Shown here piece after piece: positions 45,225-57,213 of a stretch of DNA of 64,000 nucleotides. The notes under the pieces were generated by a model. That model ran no database searches. It had not been told where the DNA came from and worked only from the letters and a program-made list of their open reading frames with translations. The position numbers and the translations under genes are program-made. This DNA is from Parvibaculum sp. (GTDB lineage: Bacteria; Pseudomonadota; Alphaproteobacteria; Parvibaculales; Parvibaculaceae): positions 761,301 to 825,300 of the forward strand of contig JAEPQD010000001.1 in NCBI GenBank assembly GCA_017642695.1, written 5' to 3'. Position 1 is the first letter of the stretch. Each line of letters begins with the position of its first letter.

Positions 45225-45872
45225 TCAGGTGGCCTGGGCTGCCTTGATGAAAGCTTCGATCAGTTCGGGCGATTTGCGGCCGGGCGCGGTTTCAACGCCC
45301 GAGGACACGTCCACGGCTTCCGCGCCGGTTATTCTGATCGCCTCTCCGACATTCTCCGCGTTGAGCCCGCCTGAGAGCATCCATGGCATACCCGGCCGGT
45401 GACCGGCAATCAGCGACCAGTCGAAGACGAGGCCGTTTCCGCCCGGAAGTGCGCCTGCCATAGATTTAGGTGGTTTGGCGTCGAACAGCAACAAATCGGC
45501 GGAATCGCGGTAAATATCTGCGCTTTCCGGATCTCCGGGCTCCGATATGCCGATGGCCTTCATCAAGGGAAGCCCGTAGCGGGATTTGAGTTCCACGAGG
45601 CGCGCAGGCGTCTCCGCGCCGTGAAGCTGCAATATGTCGGGATTGAGCGCCGCGACTACGGCGTCGAGCGTCTCGTTATCGGCATCGAGAGTGAGGGCCA
45701 CTTTCGCAACCGTCGACGGCATGTCAGCGGCGAGCGCCGATGCTGTTTCACAGGACACATATCGCGAACTTCTCGCGATGAAGTTGAAACCGAGATAGTC
45801 GGCACCGGCGCCGATTGCGGCTTCGACCGTTTCCGAGGTCGACAGACCACAAATTTTGACGCGGGTTGTCAT
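45225..45872 (-). CDS. trpF: Phosphoribosylanthranilate isomerase
   Basis: A 215-residue TIM barrel for the third step of tryptophan synthesis. The catalytic cysteine is C8 in VKICGL. The motifs ILQLHG, LLLFDA and WMLSGGLNAENV with the catalytic Asp and phosphate loops follow, ending in DVSSGVE. ATG 45872 lies 7 bases after the pyrF stop, so pyrF-trpF-trpB-trpA-accD-folC may form one transcript. Confidence 0.96.
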   Translation of the reverse strand: MTTRVKICGLSTSETVEAAIGAGADYLGFNFIARSSRYVSCETASALAADMPSTVAKVALTLDADNETLDAVVAALNPDILQLHGAETPARLVELKSRYGLPLMKAIGISEPGDPESADIYRDSADLLLFDAKPPKSMAGALPGGNGLVFDWSLIAGHRPGMPWMLSGGLNAENVGEAIRITGAEAVDVSSGVETAPGRKSPELIEAFIKAAQAT

Positions 45873-45879
45873 GTCTCTT

Positions 45880-46581
45880 TCACGCCGCGAGCGACTTGCC
45901 GATTTCCTCGGCTGCCGCGCGCGGACTGCCTGCGCCGGTGATGGGCCGGCCGATTACCAGAATGTCAGCTCCGAGCGAGAGCGCTTCGGAAGGCGTCATT
46001 ACGCGCTTCTGGTCGCCGACATCGCTGCCCGCCGGTCGGATGCCGGGCACGATGAGCTTGAAATCGGGACCGAGGTCGCGCCGCAGCAACTCGATCTCAT
46101 GTGCGGAGCAGACGACGCCGTCAAGCCCGGCCGAAGCTGCCAGAGCCGCTAGACGGCGCACATGGTCGGCCGGCGATCCCGAAACACCGGTATCGGCGAG
46201 GTCTGCCTGATCGAGGCTGGTCAGCATGGTGACGCCGATGATGAGCGGGCGTTCGGGGCCCGCTTCCTTCGCCGCGTCCGCCGCCGCCCGCATCATGGCG
46301 CTGCCACCTGCCGTGTGCACGTTCACGATGGCAGGCTTGAGTGGCAGGACCGCGCGGATACCGCCCGCAACTGTGTTCGGTATGTCATGGAGCTTCAGGT
46401 CGAGAAAGATTGGCAGGCCGGTTTCCGCAACGGCCTGGTAGCCGGCTGGGCCTTGCGCATTGAAGAATTCCATACCGAGCTTGATGCCGCCGACCCGTCC
46501 TTCGAGATCGCGCGCAAGAGCAATGGCGCGGCTGATCTCGGTTGTGTCGAGAGCGCAGAAAACGGGGTTATCGAGTTTCAT
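45880..46581 (-). CDS. pyrF: Orotidine 5'-phosphate decarboxylase
   Basis: A 233-residue TIM barrel that decarboxylates OMP to UMP, the last step of de novo UMP synthesis. The catalytic D-x-K-x-x-D array is D61-K63-D66 in FLDLKLHDIPNT. The phosphate-binding VPGIRPAG and the ILVIGRPITGA loop close the active site. The gene begins with ATG at 46581. Confidence 0.97.
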   Translation of the reverse strand: MKLDNPVFCALDTTEISRAIALARDLEGRVGGIKLGMEFFNAQGPAGYQAVAETGLPIFLDLKLHDIPNTVAGGIRAVLPLKPAIVNVHTAGGSAMMRAAADAAKEAGPERPLIIGVTMLTSLDQADLADTGVSGSPADHVRRLAALAASAGLDGVVCSAHEIELLRRDLGPDFKLIVPGIRPAGSDVGDQKRVMTPSEALSLGADILVIGRPITGAGSPRAAAEEIGKSLAA

Positions 46582-46656
46582 GCGGGCTTGCCCCTTGGCT
46601 TTTGGGCGCGTGATTCCGGGCCTTATAGCAGATCGCGGAAGCGTGCGGGTGCTATT

Positions 46657-46944
46657 CTAGGCCTCGTCACGCAGCGCCGGAAGAGCGCTGCTGGAGGGGG
46701 CCGTCCGGGCCGCCTGAGCGGCCTTCTTGCGGCGAGCCTGCACCCAGGCGCCGATCCCGCCGATCAGGATGCCGAGAAAGACCGAGCACAGAATGATCAG
46801 GAAAAGGGGTACTTCGAGCCCGAGCGCCGGGGTTTCCGGATCGAAGGGATCGAGGCTGAAGGTAACCGGGGCGCGGTTTGCCACCGCAATCGCCATTGCA
46901 AGAACGATAACGGGAGGCAGGACGAGCCAGCGCAGGAGTTTCAA
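46657..46944 (-). CDS. LapA-domain (DUF1049) membrane protein
   Basis: A 95-residue inner-membrane protein with two hydrophobic segments (about residues 5-24 and 46-67). The short loop between them is rich in Pro/Asp, and the second segment is followed by a basic stretch (WVQARRKKAAQAAR). This is the LapA/YciS layout; in E. coli LapA works with LapB in lipopolysaccharide assembly. No lapB gene adjoins it here. It lies 53 bp downstream of ihfB, the same neighbour order as in many alphaproteobacteria. Confidence 0.85.
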   Translation of the reverse strand: MKLLRWLVLPPVIVLAMAIAVANRAPVTFSLDPFDPETPALGLEVPLFLIILCSVFLGILIGGIGAWVQARRKKAAQAARTAPSSSALPALRDEA

Positions 46945-46997
46945 CGGGCGGATTCCTGTCCAGAGTGATCCAGCAAAAACGGTTCAGACGGCGAAGG

Positions 46998-47333
46998 TCA
47001 GTCGTCGCTATCGTCGTTGTCGTCGTGAGACATGAGCTTGTCGTCGGCGATATCGGCATTGTTGAGCCGTTCGCGCAGCTCCTTGCCCGTCTTGAAGAAT
47101 GGCACCGACTTTTCCTCGACGTGAACAGGCTCGCCGGTCCGGGGATTGCGCCCCGTGCGGGCTGGCCGGTTCTTGACAGAAAAGGCACCAAACCCGCGCA
47201 GTTCCACCCGGTCTCCGCGGGCAAGGGCCGCGCTGATTTCGTCGAAGATCGTGCTCACGATGCGTTCGACGTCGCGCTGGTAGAGATGGGGATTGGCTTG
47301 GGCGAGACGGGCGACGAGTTCCGATTTGATCAT
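46998..47333 (-). CDS. ihfB: Integration host factor subunit beta
   Basis: A 111-residue HU/IHF protein. The DNA-minor-groove arm [25 protein letters not shown] and [10 protein letters not shown] are typical of IhfB. It bends DNA as a heterodimer with IhfA, which is encoded elsewhere. The C-terminus has an acidic tail ([10 protein letters not shown]) beyond the usual fold. The upstream neighbour rpsA and sppA order matches the conserved rpsA-ihfB linkage of Proteobacteria. Confidence 0.95.
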   Translation of the reverse strand: MIKSELVARLAQANPHLYQRDVERIVSTIFDEISAALARGDRVELRGFGAFSVKNRPARTGRNPRTGEPVHVEEKSVPFFKTGKELRERLNNADIADDKLMSHDDNDDSDD

Positions 47334-47404
47334 TTTCTTGCGTCCCCCGGCTTCGTCTCACCGCGCTTCCCCCGCTTGCCGGAAACGGCGGGAACCTGTT
47401 TTCA

Positions 47405-48349
47405 TTAGCGGTCAGGTTGCCAAAGGCTCGTCAGACCGTCAAGTGTAAGTCGTTTTGTCTGCTGTGTTTTTCCGGTCAAGCCATCGGCGGCGACGACCGC
47501 CGCTTCGCCGAGTGCCTGGCCGACGAAGCCGGCGAACCCGAGTTCGGGATAGGCCGGCACCCAATCTGTAACCGGCAGGTCTTCATCGACCTCGTGGGTT
47601 TCGGCAAGCCACGCGATTGCAGCCTCTTCACCGCCGAGTTCATCCACCAGCCCGTTTTCGACCGCCTGCCAGCCCGTATAGATGCGGCCGTCGCCTACCC
47701 GCCGCGCGGTCGCTTCGTCCATCTTGCGGCGTTCGGCAACCAGCCTGAGGAACCAGTCATAGGAGCTGTCGATCAGTTCCTGGGTGACCTTGATCGACCT
47801 CGGGTCTGCCTTGTGAAAGGGGCTCGGTTCGGCCTTGAGCGGCGAGGATTTCACCTCGCGCATCTGGACGCCGATATTGTCGAGCAACTCTTCGAGTTGT
47901 GTCCACTGGAAGAGAACGCCGATGGAGCCTGTGATGGTATTGCCCCGGGCGACGATATGGTCCGCCGATATCGCAGCGATATAACCGCCAGAAGCGGCCA
48001 CCGTGCCGAGAACGGCGACGACCGGCTTCTTCTCGGAAAGATCTCGAACGGATTCGTACAGCGCTTCAGCGCCGGTCGTGGTGCCGCCCGGACTGTCGAT
48101 AGAGAGAATGACGGCCTTGACGCTGTCATCCTCGCCGATCCGCTCCAGCATGTCCTGTTGATAGCGGTCGTCGACGATGACGCCGCCAATCGTGACGCGC
48201 GCGATATGTGTCCGGTTGAAGCTTAGGCCGCTCTCGGCAAGCACGACGATCAGCGCCACGAGAACGGCGACAACGGCGCCGGCGCGCCAGAAGAACAGCC
48301 GCCGCTTGAGACGTCGCCTGTCTGCGAGTGTATCGGCGTCGAGTGACAA
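47405..48349 (-). CDS. sppA: Signal peptide peptidase SppA (short form)
   Basis: A 314-residue serine-lysine protease of the inner membrane. One N-terminal membrane segment (about residues 20-38) anchors a periplasmic domain. The nucleophile S120 is in GTVAASGGYIAA, the general-base K172 is in SSPLKAEPSPF, and SIDSPGG forms the oxyanion region. The short, single-repeat form assembles as an oligomer. It degrades cleaved signal peptides. It lies between rpsA and ihfB. Confidence 0.93.
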   Translation of the reverse strand: MSLDADTLADRRRLKRRLFFWRAGAVVAVLVALIVVLAESGLSFNRTHIARVTIGGVIVDDRYQQDMLERIGEDDSVKAVILSIDSPGGTTTGAEALYESVRDLSEKKPVVAVLGTVAASGGYIAAISADHIVARGNTITGSIGVLFQWTQLEELLDNIGVQMREVKSSPLKAEPSPFHKADPRSIKVTQELIDSSYDWFLRLVAERRKMDEATARRVGDGRIYTGWQAVENGLVDELGGEEAAIAWLAETHEVDEDLPVTDWVPAYPELGFAGFVGQALGEAAVVAADGLTGKTQQTKRLTLDGLTSLWQPDR

Positions 48350-48451
48350 GGGAGAAGTCCTCCAGGTCAGAACATCCGGGACCCGGAGCTTAACGTGGCC
48401 TGCGAAAGAGTAAACGGTTTCGCTGCCGGATCGTTATGGCAGGGGGAAATG

Positions 48452-48480
48452 CCGGTGGCGCGGCGGTACCGCGCCACCGG
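48452..48480 (-). terminator. Hairpin downstream of rpsA
   Basis: A perfect 12-bp stem CCGGTGGCGCGG / CCGCGCCACCGG with a five-base loop, seven bases after the rpsA stop. No U-run follows on the minus strand, so it may stabilise the mRNA end rather than terminate. Confidence 0.55.
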
Positions 48481-48486
48481 ATCGTC

Positions 48487-50196
48487 TTACTTGTCGTCCG
48501 TGCTGGCCTTGTTGAGCGCTGCACCGAGAATGTCGCCGAGCGAGGCGCCCGAGTCGGACGAACCGTACTGGGCGACGGCTTCCTTCTCTTCCGCGATTTC
48601 CAGCGCCTTGACGGAAAGCTGGATCTTGCGGGCGGCGCGGTCAAACTGCGTTACGCGGGCATCGACCTTGTCGCCGACGGCAAAGCGCTCGGGGCGCTGG
48701 TCGCCGCGGTCGCGGGCGAGCTCTGCGCGGCGGATGAAGGCCTGCATGCTGTCGTCGCCGACGCTCACTTCGAGACCGTTATCCGTGACGCCTGTCACCG
48801 TGCAGGTAACAACGGCGCCCTTGCGGATATCGCCGAGGCTTTCCATCGGATCGCCGCCGAGCTGCTTGATGCCGAGCGAGATGCGTTCCTTCTCCGTGTC
48901 GACGTCGAGCACCTGCGCCTTGACGACCTGGCCCTTCTGGTAGTCCTGCATGGCTTCTTCGCCTGCGCGGTTCCAGTCGAGATCCGACATGTGCACCATG
49001 CCGTCTACATCGGCGTCGAGACCGATGAACAACCCGAACTCGGTGATGTTCTTGATCTCACCCTCAACGACCGTGCCGGGCGGGAAGCGCTCGGCAAAAG
49101 TGGTCCACGGGTTATCCATGCAATGCTTCAGGCCGAGCGAGATGCGGCGCTTCACCGGATCGACTTCCAGCACCATCACTTCCACTTCCTGCGACGTGGA
49201 AACGATCTTGCCCGGATGCACGTTCTTCTTCGTCCAGCTCATTTCGGAAACATGGACGAGGCCTTCGACGCCCGGCTCCAGCTCCACGAACGCACCGTAG
49301 TCGGTGATGTTCGTCACGCGGCCCTTGAAGCGCGCGTTGAGCGGGTACTTGGCTTCGACGCCTTCCCACGGATCGGCTTCGAGCTGCTTCATGCCAAGCG
49401 AGATGCGCTGCGTGTCGTGGTTCACCTTGATGACCTGGACCTTCACGGTCTGACCGATCGAGAGAACTTCCGTCGGATGGTTCACACGGCGCCAGGCAAT
49501 GTCGGTGACATGCAGCAGGCCGTCCACACCGCCCAGATCGACGAACGCGCCGTAGTCGGTGATGTTCTTGACGACGCCCTCGAGCACCTGGCCTTCCTTG
49601 AGGTTCTCGACGAGTTCCTGGCGCTGTTCGGCGCGCGTCTCTTCAAGGACTGCACGGCGTGAAACGACGATGTTGCCGCGGCGCTTGTCCATTTTCAGGA
49701 TCTGGAAGGGCTGCGGAATGTTCATAAGCGGCGTCACGTCGCGCACGGGACGGATATCGACCTGACTGCCCGGGAGGAAGGCAACGGCACCGTCGAGGTC
49801 GACGGTGAAACCGCCCTTCACGCGGCCGAAGATCTGGCCGTCGACGCGCTCCTGCTTTTCGAAAGCGACTTCCAGGCGAATCCAGCTCTCTTCGCGCTTC
49901 GCCTTCTCGCGGCTCAGCACGGCCTCGCCCGCGGCGTTCTCGATGCGCTCGAGATAGACTTCGACGGTGTCGCCGACATTGATGTCAGACGGCTTGCCGG
50001 GGGTGGCGAATTCTTTCAGGGGAACGCGGCCTTCGGTCTTGAGGCCCACGTCGATGATCGCGAGATCGTTTTCAATGCCGACAACCGTCCCCTTGATGAC
50101 GGAACCTTCCTGCATGTTGCTGTCCGAGAAGGACTGCTCGAGAAGGGCGGCGAAATCTTCGCGGCTCGGATTGAGCGCGCTGTCTGTGTTAGCCAA
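48487..50196 (-). CDS. rpsA: 30S ribosomal protein S1
   Basis: A 569-residue protein with six S1 OB-fold repeats. Typical repeat cores include GTVVGIENDLAIIDVG, GVVKNITDYGAFVDLGGVDGLLHVTDI, GRVTNITDYGAFVELEPGVEGLVHVSEM and GEIKNITEFGLFIGLDADVDGMVHMSDL. It binds mRNA leaders for translation initiation. The start is TTG 50196, with AGGAGA seven bases upstream. A hairpin in the 190-base leader (CCCGAA / TTCGGG at 50254-50276) could serve S1 autoregulation. It follows cmk, the conserved cmk-rpsA order. Confidence 0.97.
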   Translation of the reverse strand: MANTDSALNPSREDFAALLEQSFSDSNMQEGSVIKGTVVGIENDLAIIDVGLKTEGRVPLKEFATPGKPSDINVGDTVEVYLERIENAAGEAVLSREKAKREESWIRLEVAFEKQERVDGQIFGRVKGGFTVDLDGAVAFLPGSQVDIRPVRDVTPLMNIPQPFQILKMDKRRGNIVVSRRAVLEETRAEQRQELVENLKEGQVLEGVVKNITDYGAFVDLGGVDGLLHVTDIAWRRVNHPTEVLSIGQTVKVQVIKVNHDTQRISLGMKQLEADPWEGVEAKYPLNARFKGRVTNITDYGAFVELEPGVEGLVHVSEMSWTKKNVHPGKIVSTSQEVEVMVLEVDPVKRRISLGLKHCMDNPWTTFAERFPPGTVVEGEIKNITEFGLFIGLDADVDGMVHMSDLDWNRAGEEAMQDYQKGQVVKAQVLDVDTEKERISLGIKQLGGDPMESLGDIRKGAVVTCTVTGVTDNGLEVSVGDDSMQAFIRRAELARDRGDQRPERFAVGDKVDARVTQFDRAARKIQLSVKALEIAEEKEAVAQYGSSDSGASLGDILGAALNKASTDDK

Positions 50197-50388
50197 TAGA
50201 AGTCTCCTGACGATGCTTGTGTTCCGGCCGACGGTTGGGTCCGTGGGTCTTCCCCCGAAATCGTGAAGTGTTCGGGAGCGTGTGGATCTGGCACTCGGTT
50301 AGGGGTTGCGGATATGTCCTGCGCCCACCGCACGTCAAAGGCTTCGCCAATGCGAAAAAGCGCGCTCGCCCCATGAGCGAAAACGCAC

Positions 50389-53246
<2,858 letters not shown>

Positions 53247-53318
53247 TTACGGGGACTTGCAGCGCAGTTCTGCATCGTATGCATTCCCCGGCCGCGATTG
53301 CGCGACCCATCGCGATCT

Positions 53319-53333
53319 TTGCCAATTGGGCAA
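53319..53333. promoter_or_regulatory. Palindrome upstream of the dioxygenase operon
   Basis: TTGCC / GGCAA around AATTG, extendable to CTTTGCC-AATT-GGGCAAG. It lies about 20 bases before a possible promoter (TTGTCA at 53354-53359, 17-base spacer, weak GATTAC). Candidate binding site for a pathway regulator; not proven. Confidence 0.35.
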
Positions 53334-53465
53334 GGCACGTACTTCTGGACGAATTGTCAATTTTTATGAACTGACGGATTACGCACTTTCCGTCCCGCTA
53401 CTGCATGCTTTTCGCAACAACCGCCGCACGCGGAATTGCGGAAGCAGCGGAAAGAGGAGGAAACG

Positions 53466-54848
53466 ATGGACTTGGTGCAAGAGCCGGGGGACATCCCGAG
53501 CAAGGCTGCAATCCGTTCCTATTTCGACCCTTCCGAGGGAACGCTGGACAGGCGCGTCTTCGCCGACCAGAGCCTCTACGATCTGGAGATGAAGAATATC
53601 TATGCCCGCGCGTGGAACTTCATGTGCCACGAAAGTCATATCCCCAATCCGGGCGACTACTTCATCAACTATATCGGCGAGGACCAGGTCATCGTCGTCC
53701 GCGACAAGCAGGGCGAGGTACAGGTGCTCCTCAATACCTGCCGCCATCGCGGCAACGCGCTATGCCGCGCCGAGCAAGGCAACGCCAAGTCGTTCGTCTG
53801 CTCCTATCATGGCTGGAACTACGACCTGAACGGCGACCTGATCGGCGTACCTGGGCTGTCGTCCTACTACCGCAAGGACTTCGATAAGTCGCAATGGGGC
53901 CTCGCCAAGGCGGCGCAGGTCGATCACTTCCACGGATTCTACTTCGCTACGCTCGATTCCGACGCGCCGCCGCTTCATGACTATCTTGGAGAGGTTGGCC
54001 GCATCGGACTGGGGTTGCTCGTGGCCAACGGTCCGGTCGAAGCGGTGGACGGCATCCAGAAGAACGTCATTGATTGCAACTGGAAGATCGCCGTCGACAA
54101 TCTTTTCGACTGGTATCACGTGCAATACAGCCATGCATCGGCGGGCGCAGCGGGCTTTATGGATATCGCCGCAATCCTGCATCCGAACAACCAGATGGTG
54201 ATGTTCGGCGAATATGGCCATGCGATTAGCGGACCGGTCATTCCCGAGGAGAAACAGGCGGAAATCGACGCCATGACGGATGAGGAGCGGCTCGCGGCGG
54301 CGGCGGCGGGAATGCTCAAGAATCCAGACAAGCCCGTGGTCCCGCCACGTCTCAGCACTGCACGAGATATGCTCGGTCCGACCGGCGTGCGCTGCATGGG
54401 GCATCCCAATATCTTCCCGAACCTCTGGGTATCGACGAATGGAACACAGCTTTCGCTGCGTCTGCCGCGCGGGCCTTTCGCTACGGAAATCTGGTGGTTC
54501 ACTTTCCTGCCCAAGGGTTTGCCCGAGGAGGTGAGGAAGCAGCAGATTGCCTTCAACGCTCATCTGTTTGGCCCCGCCGGCATGCTCGAGCAGGACGATG
54601 GCGAAAACTGGAGCCAGAGCACGCGCGCCTCGCGCGGAACGGTCTCGCGTAAGTATCGCCATCATCTCGCGATGGGCCTCGGGCATGACGAGGTGCTCTA
54701 CGACGAGCGTGGCGCCGTCCGCGTCGAAACGACGATCAGCGAACATGCGCAACGCTGGCTCTACACCTACTGGATGAACTGGATGTCCGCCGACAGTTGG
54801 GCGGACATCAAGGCGAACCAGCCCGCCCTGCCCAAAGGGAGGGTCTGA
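53466..54848 (+). CDS. Aromatic-ring-hydroxylating dioxygenase, alpha subunit
   Basis: A 460-residue Rieske oxygenase large subunit. The Rieske centre ligands are C92, H94 (TCRHRG) and C112, H115 (CSYHGW). The mononuclear iron site is in AVDNLFDWYHVQYSH with H218 and H223. It adds both atoms of O2 to an aromatic ring to give a cis-dihydrodiol. The sequence resembles the biphenyl / cumene / 3-phenylpropionate class; the exact substrate is not readable. ATG 53466 has a strong AGGAGG site. First gene of the catabolic operon; the stop overlaps the beta-subunit start by one base. Confidence 0.9.
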   Translation: MDLVQEPGDIPSKAAIRSYFDPSEGTLDRRVFADQSLYDLEMKNIYARAWNFMCHESHIPNPGDYFINYIGEDQVIVVRDKQGEVQVLLNTCRHRGNALCRAEQGNAKSFVCSYHGWNYDLNGDLIGVPGLSSYYRKDFDKSQWGLAKAAQVDHFHGFYFATLDSDAPPLHDYLGEVGRIGLGLLVANGPVEAVDGIQKNVIDCNWKIAVDNLFDWYHVQYSHASAGAAGFMDIAAILHPNNQMVMFGEYGHAISGPVIPEEKQAEIDAMTDEERLAAAAAGMLKNPDKPVVPPRLSTARDMLGPTGVRCMGHPNIFPNLWVSTNGTQLSLRLPRGPFATEIWWFTFLPKGLPEEVRKQQIAFNAHLFGPAGMLEQDDGENWSQSTRASRGTVSRKYRHHLAMGLGHDEVLYDERGAVRVETTISEHAQRWLYTYWMNWMSADSWADIKANQPALPKGRV

Positions 54849-55411
54849 TGGCGCAGGCAAAAGCGGTGCACGCCGAAACAACGGGTCTCGATACCCTCGC
54901 GCCACGGCAGCGCATGGAACTCCAGTTCGAGATTGAGCAATTTCTATACGCTGAGGCAGCCATGATCGATGGGCGCGAATATCGCGCATGGCTCGACCTC
55001 TGGACCGAGGATTGCAGTTACTGGATGCCCATTCGACGCACTGTGACGCTCTCCGATATCGACCGCGAGTTTACCAGGCGCGGTGACATGTCCTTCTATG
55101 ACGACAATAAGCAGTCGCTTGCCATGCGTGTCGCCAAGATGGAATCGGGTTCCTCGTGGTCCGAAGATCCTCCTTCCCGCACGCGCCACATCGTCGGCAA
55201 CGTTCGCATTACCGATGTGAAGGGCGACGAGATGACCGTCGAAGTAGCATTCCTGCTCTACCGCAGCCGTCTCAACACCGAGGAGAGCATGTGGGTCGGC
55301 CGGCGGGTGGACAGGCTGAGGCGTGTCGATGGAGCGCTGAAGCTCTGCGGGCGAGAAATCTATCTCGATCAGACCCTCATTCGTGCAACCAACATGAGCA
55401 CGCTGTTCTAG
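54848..55411 (+). CDS. Aromatic-ring-hydroxylating dioxygenase, beta subunit
   Basis: A 187-residue small subunit with the NTF2-like cone fold. FEIEQFLYAEAAMIDGREYRAWLDLWTEDCSYWMPI is the typical opening, and RRVDRLRR and REIYLDQTLI appear near the end. It has no catalytic metal and forms the alpha3-beta3 hexamer. Start at ATG 54848, overlapping the alpha stop. Confidence 0.9.
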   Translation: MAQAKAVHAETTGLDTLAPRQRMELQFEIEQFLYAEAAMIDGREYRAWLDLWTEDCSYWMPIRRTVTLSDIDREFTRRGDMSFYDDNKQSLAMRVAKMESGSSWSEDPPSRTRHIVGNVRITDVKGDEMTVEVAFLLYRSRLNTEESMWVGRRVDRLRRVDGALKLCGREIYLDQTLIRATNMSTLF

Positions 55412-55444
55412 GCGGCATCGGAATTTCAACGAGCGGGGAGGCTC

Positions 55445-56290
55445 ATGGGCGTTTTATCGGGAGAGGTCGCCCTCGTCACGGGAGGCGGATCGGGACTTGG
55501 CCGCGCGATCATTGGCAGGTTTGTCGAGGAAGGCGCGCGGGTGGTGGCGTTCGACCGCTCGACCGAAAGGCTCGGTGCGCTTCGCGACGAATATGGCGAA
55601 GCGGTCGCGACCCATGCGGGCGATGTGCGCTCGCTTGAAGACAACAAGGCCGCCGTCTCGCTGGCCGTGGAGCGCTTCGGCAAGCTCGACTGCGCCATCG
55701 GTAATGCAGGCATATGGGACTACAGCGTCACGCTCGACGAAATGCCGGAAGAGCAACTCGACGGTGCCTTCGACGAACTTTTCGGCGTCAATGTGAAGGG
55801 CTACCTGCTGCTCGCGAAAGCGGCGCTTTCGGCCCTCGTCCGATCCCGCGGCTCTCTCGTTTATACCGTCTCCAATGCCGGCTTCGATCCGGCAGGCGGC
55901 GGCGCGCTCTATACGGCCTCCAAGCATGCCGTCGTCGGACTGATCCGCCAGCTCGCCTTCGAGTTTGCGCCGGCGGTGCGCGTGAACGGCGTCGCGCCCG
56001 GCCCAATCGACACCGATCTGCGCGGTCCAACCGCACTCGGTCTCTCCGAAACGGCCATCAGCAGCGTCGATCTTCCGAAGGTCGCGGCCCCGGTTGTGCC
56101 GCTCGGACGAGTACCGGCGACACCGGAATATGCGGGCTCCTATGTCTACTTCGCCTCGCGCAGGGACAGTGCTCCGGCAACGGGCGGCGTTCTCATCTGC
56201 GAGACCGGCATCGGCGTGAGAGGAATTGGCGTCGTCTCGGCGGGAACGGGACTCGCAGCGAAATACGGGAATGGAGAGGCAGCATCATGA
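55445..56290 (+). CDS. cis-2,3-dihydrodiol 2,3-dehydrogenase
   Basis: A 281-residue short-chain dehydrogenase. The NAD loop is VTGGGSGLGRA and the triad is S143, Y156 and K160 (YTASK), exactly the spacing of BphB. It re-aromatises the dihydrodiol to a catechol. The first residues MGVLSGEVALVTGGGSGLG are typical of the BphB/HcaB group. The stop overlaps the next gene as ATGA. Confidence 0.88.
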   Translation: MGVLSGEVALVTGGGSGLGRAIIGRFVEEGARVVAFDRSTERLGALRDEYGEAVATHAGDVRSLEDNKAAVSLAVERFGKLDCAIGNAGIWDYSVTLDEMPEEQLDGAFDELFGVNVKGYLLLAKAALSALVRSRGSLVYTVSNAGFDPAGGGALYTASKHAVVGLIRQLAFEFAPAVRVNGVAPGPIDTDLRGPTALGLSETAISSVDLPKVAAPVVPLGRVPATPEYAGSYVYFASRRDSAPATGGVLICETGIGVRGIGVVSAGTGLAAKYGNGEAAS

Positions 56291-57162
56291 GCGTGGCATC
56301 GCTGGGCTATATCGGTTTCGAGGTGAGCGACCTTGGAGCATGGGACAGTTACCTGACGGGTTTTCTCGGGCTCATGCCGGGGCGGAGCAACGGCACCTCG
56401 GCGCGCTACCGGATGGACGACCGCGCTTTCCGTCTGCAGATCGATGAGGGAAAGGCAGACGACATTTCCTTTATCGGTCTCGAGGTTGAGACCTGGGAGG
56501 GGATGCAGGCGCTGCGCGGGAAGCTGGACAAGGAAGGTGTCAAATACGCGCCTGCCTCCGACAATCTGAAGGCGGAACGCGGCGTTCGCGATCTCATCGT
56601 GCTCACCGACCCGGCCGGGCTTCAGGTCGAGATCTATGTCGGGGCGACGGTACTCACAAGCGTGCCGTTCAACTCGCCCGCGGGCGTGTCGGAGTATCTC
56701 ACCGGCGAGCAGGGCGCGGGCCATGTCGTGCTGGCGTCGGAGAAGATCGACGAGGTGCGCGACTTCTACACGCGGCTTCTCGGCTTCAGGCTTTCCGACA
56801 CCATCGGCATCGCCATCGCGCCGGACTTCACGCTGACGCTCGAGTTCTATCATTGCAATCCGCGCCACCACACGCTGGCGCTTGCACCCATGCCCGCGCC
56901 CAAGCGGCTGCATCACTTCATGGTGGAGATGGCGACGATGGACGATGTCGGCTTCGCGATGGACCGCATCGAGAAGTGCGGTGTGAAGCAGACCATGACG
57001 CTCGGCAAGCACAGCAATGACCGGATGATCTCCTTTTACGCGGCAACCCCGTCGGGCTTCGAGGTGGAAGTCGGCACCGCAGGCATCGCCGTTCACGATG
57101 AGGTCTGGCGTGTCACCCATCATGAGGTCACCAGCATGTGGGGTCACAAGCGCTGCAGCTGA
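56287..57162 (+). CDS. Extradiol ring-cleavage dioxygenase (2,3-dihydroxybiphenyl 1,2-dioxygenase type)
   Basis: A 291-residue type I extradiol dioxygenase with two vicinal-oxygen-chelate modules. Iron ligands H146 (GHVVLA), H210 (LHHFMVEM) and E261 (GFEVEVG), and the acid/base H195 and Y251, match BphC almost position for position. It opens the catechol ring by meta cleavage. Residues 1-130 form the non-catalytic module. Confidence 0.92.
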   Translation: MSVASLGYIGFEVSDLGAWDSYLTGFLGLMPGRSNGTSARYRMDDRAFRLQIDEGKADDISFIGLEVETWEGMQALRGKLDKEGVKYAPASDNLKAERGVRDLIVLTDPAGLQVEIYVGATVLTSVPFNSPAGVSEYLTGEQGAGHVVLASEKIDEVRDFYTRLLGFRLSDTIGIAIAPDFTLTLEFYHCNPRHHTLALAPMPAPKRLHHFMVEMATMDDVGFAMDRIEKCGVKQTMTLGKHSNDRMISFYAATPSGFEVEVGTAGIAVHDEVWRVTHHEVTSMWGHKRCS

Positions 57163-57213
57163 ACGGCCGAAAATACGAAGAACAGATAACAAATTTCGTC
57201 GACAGGAGAGGAT

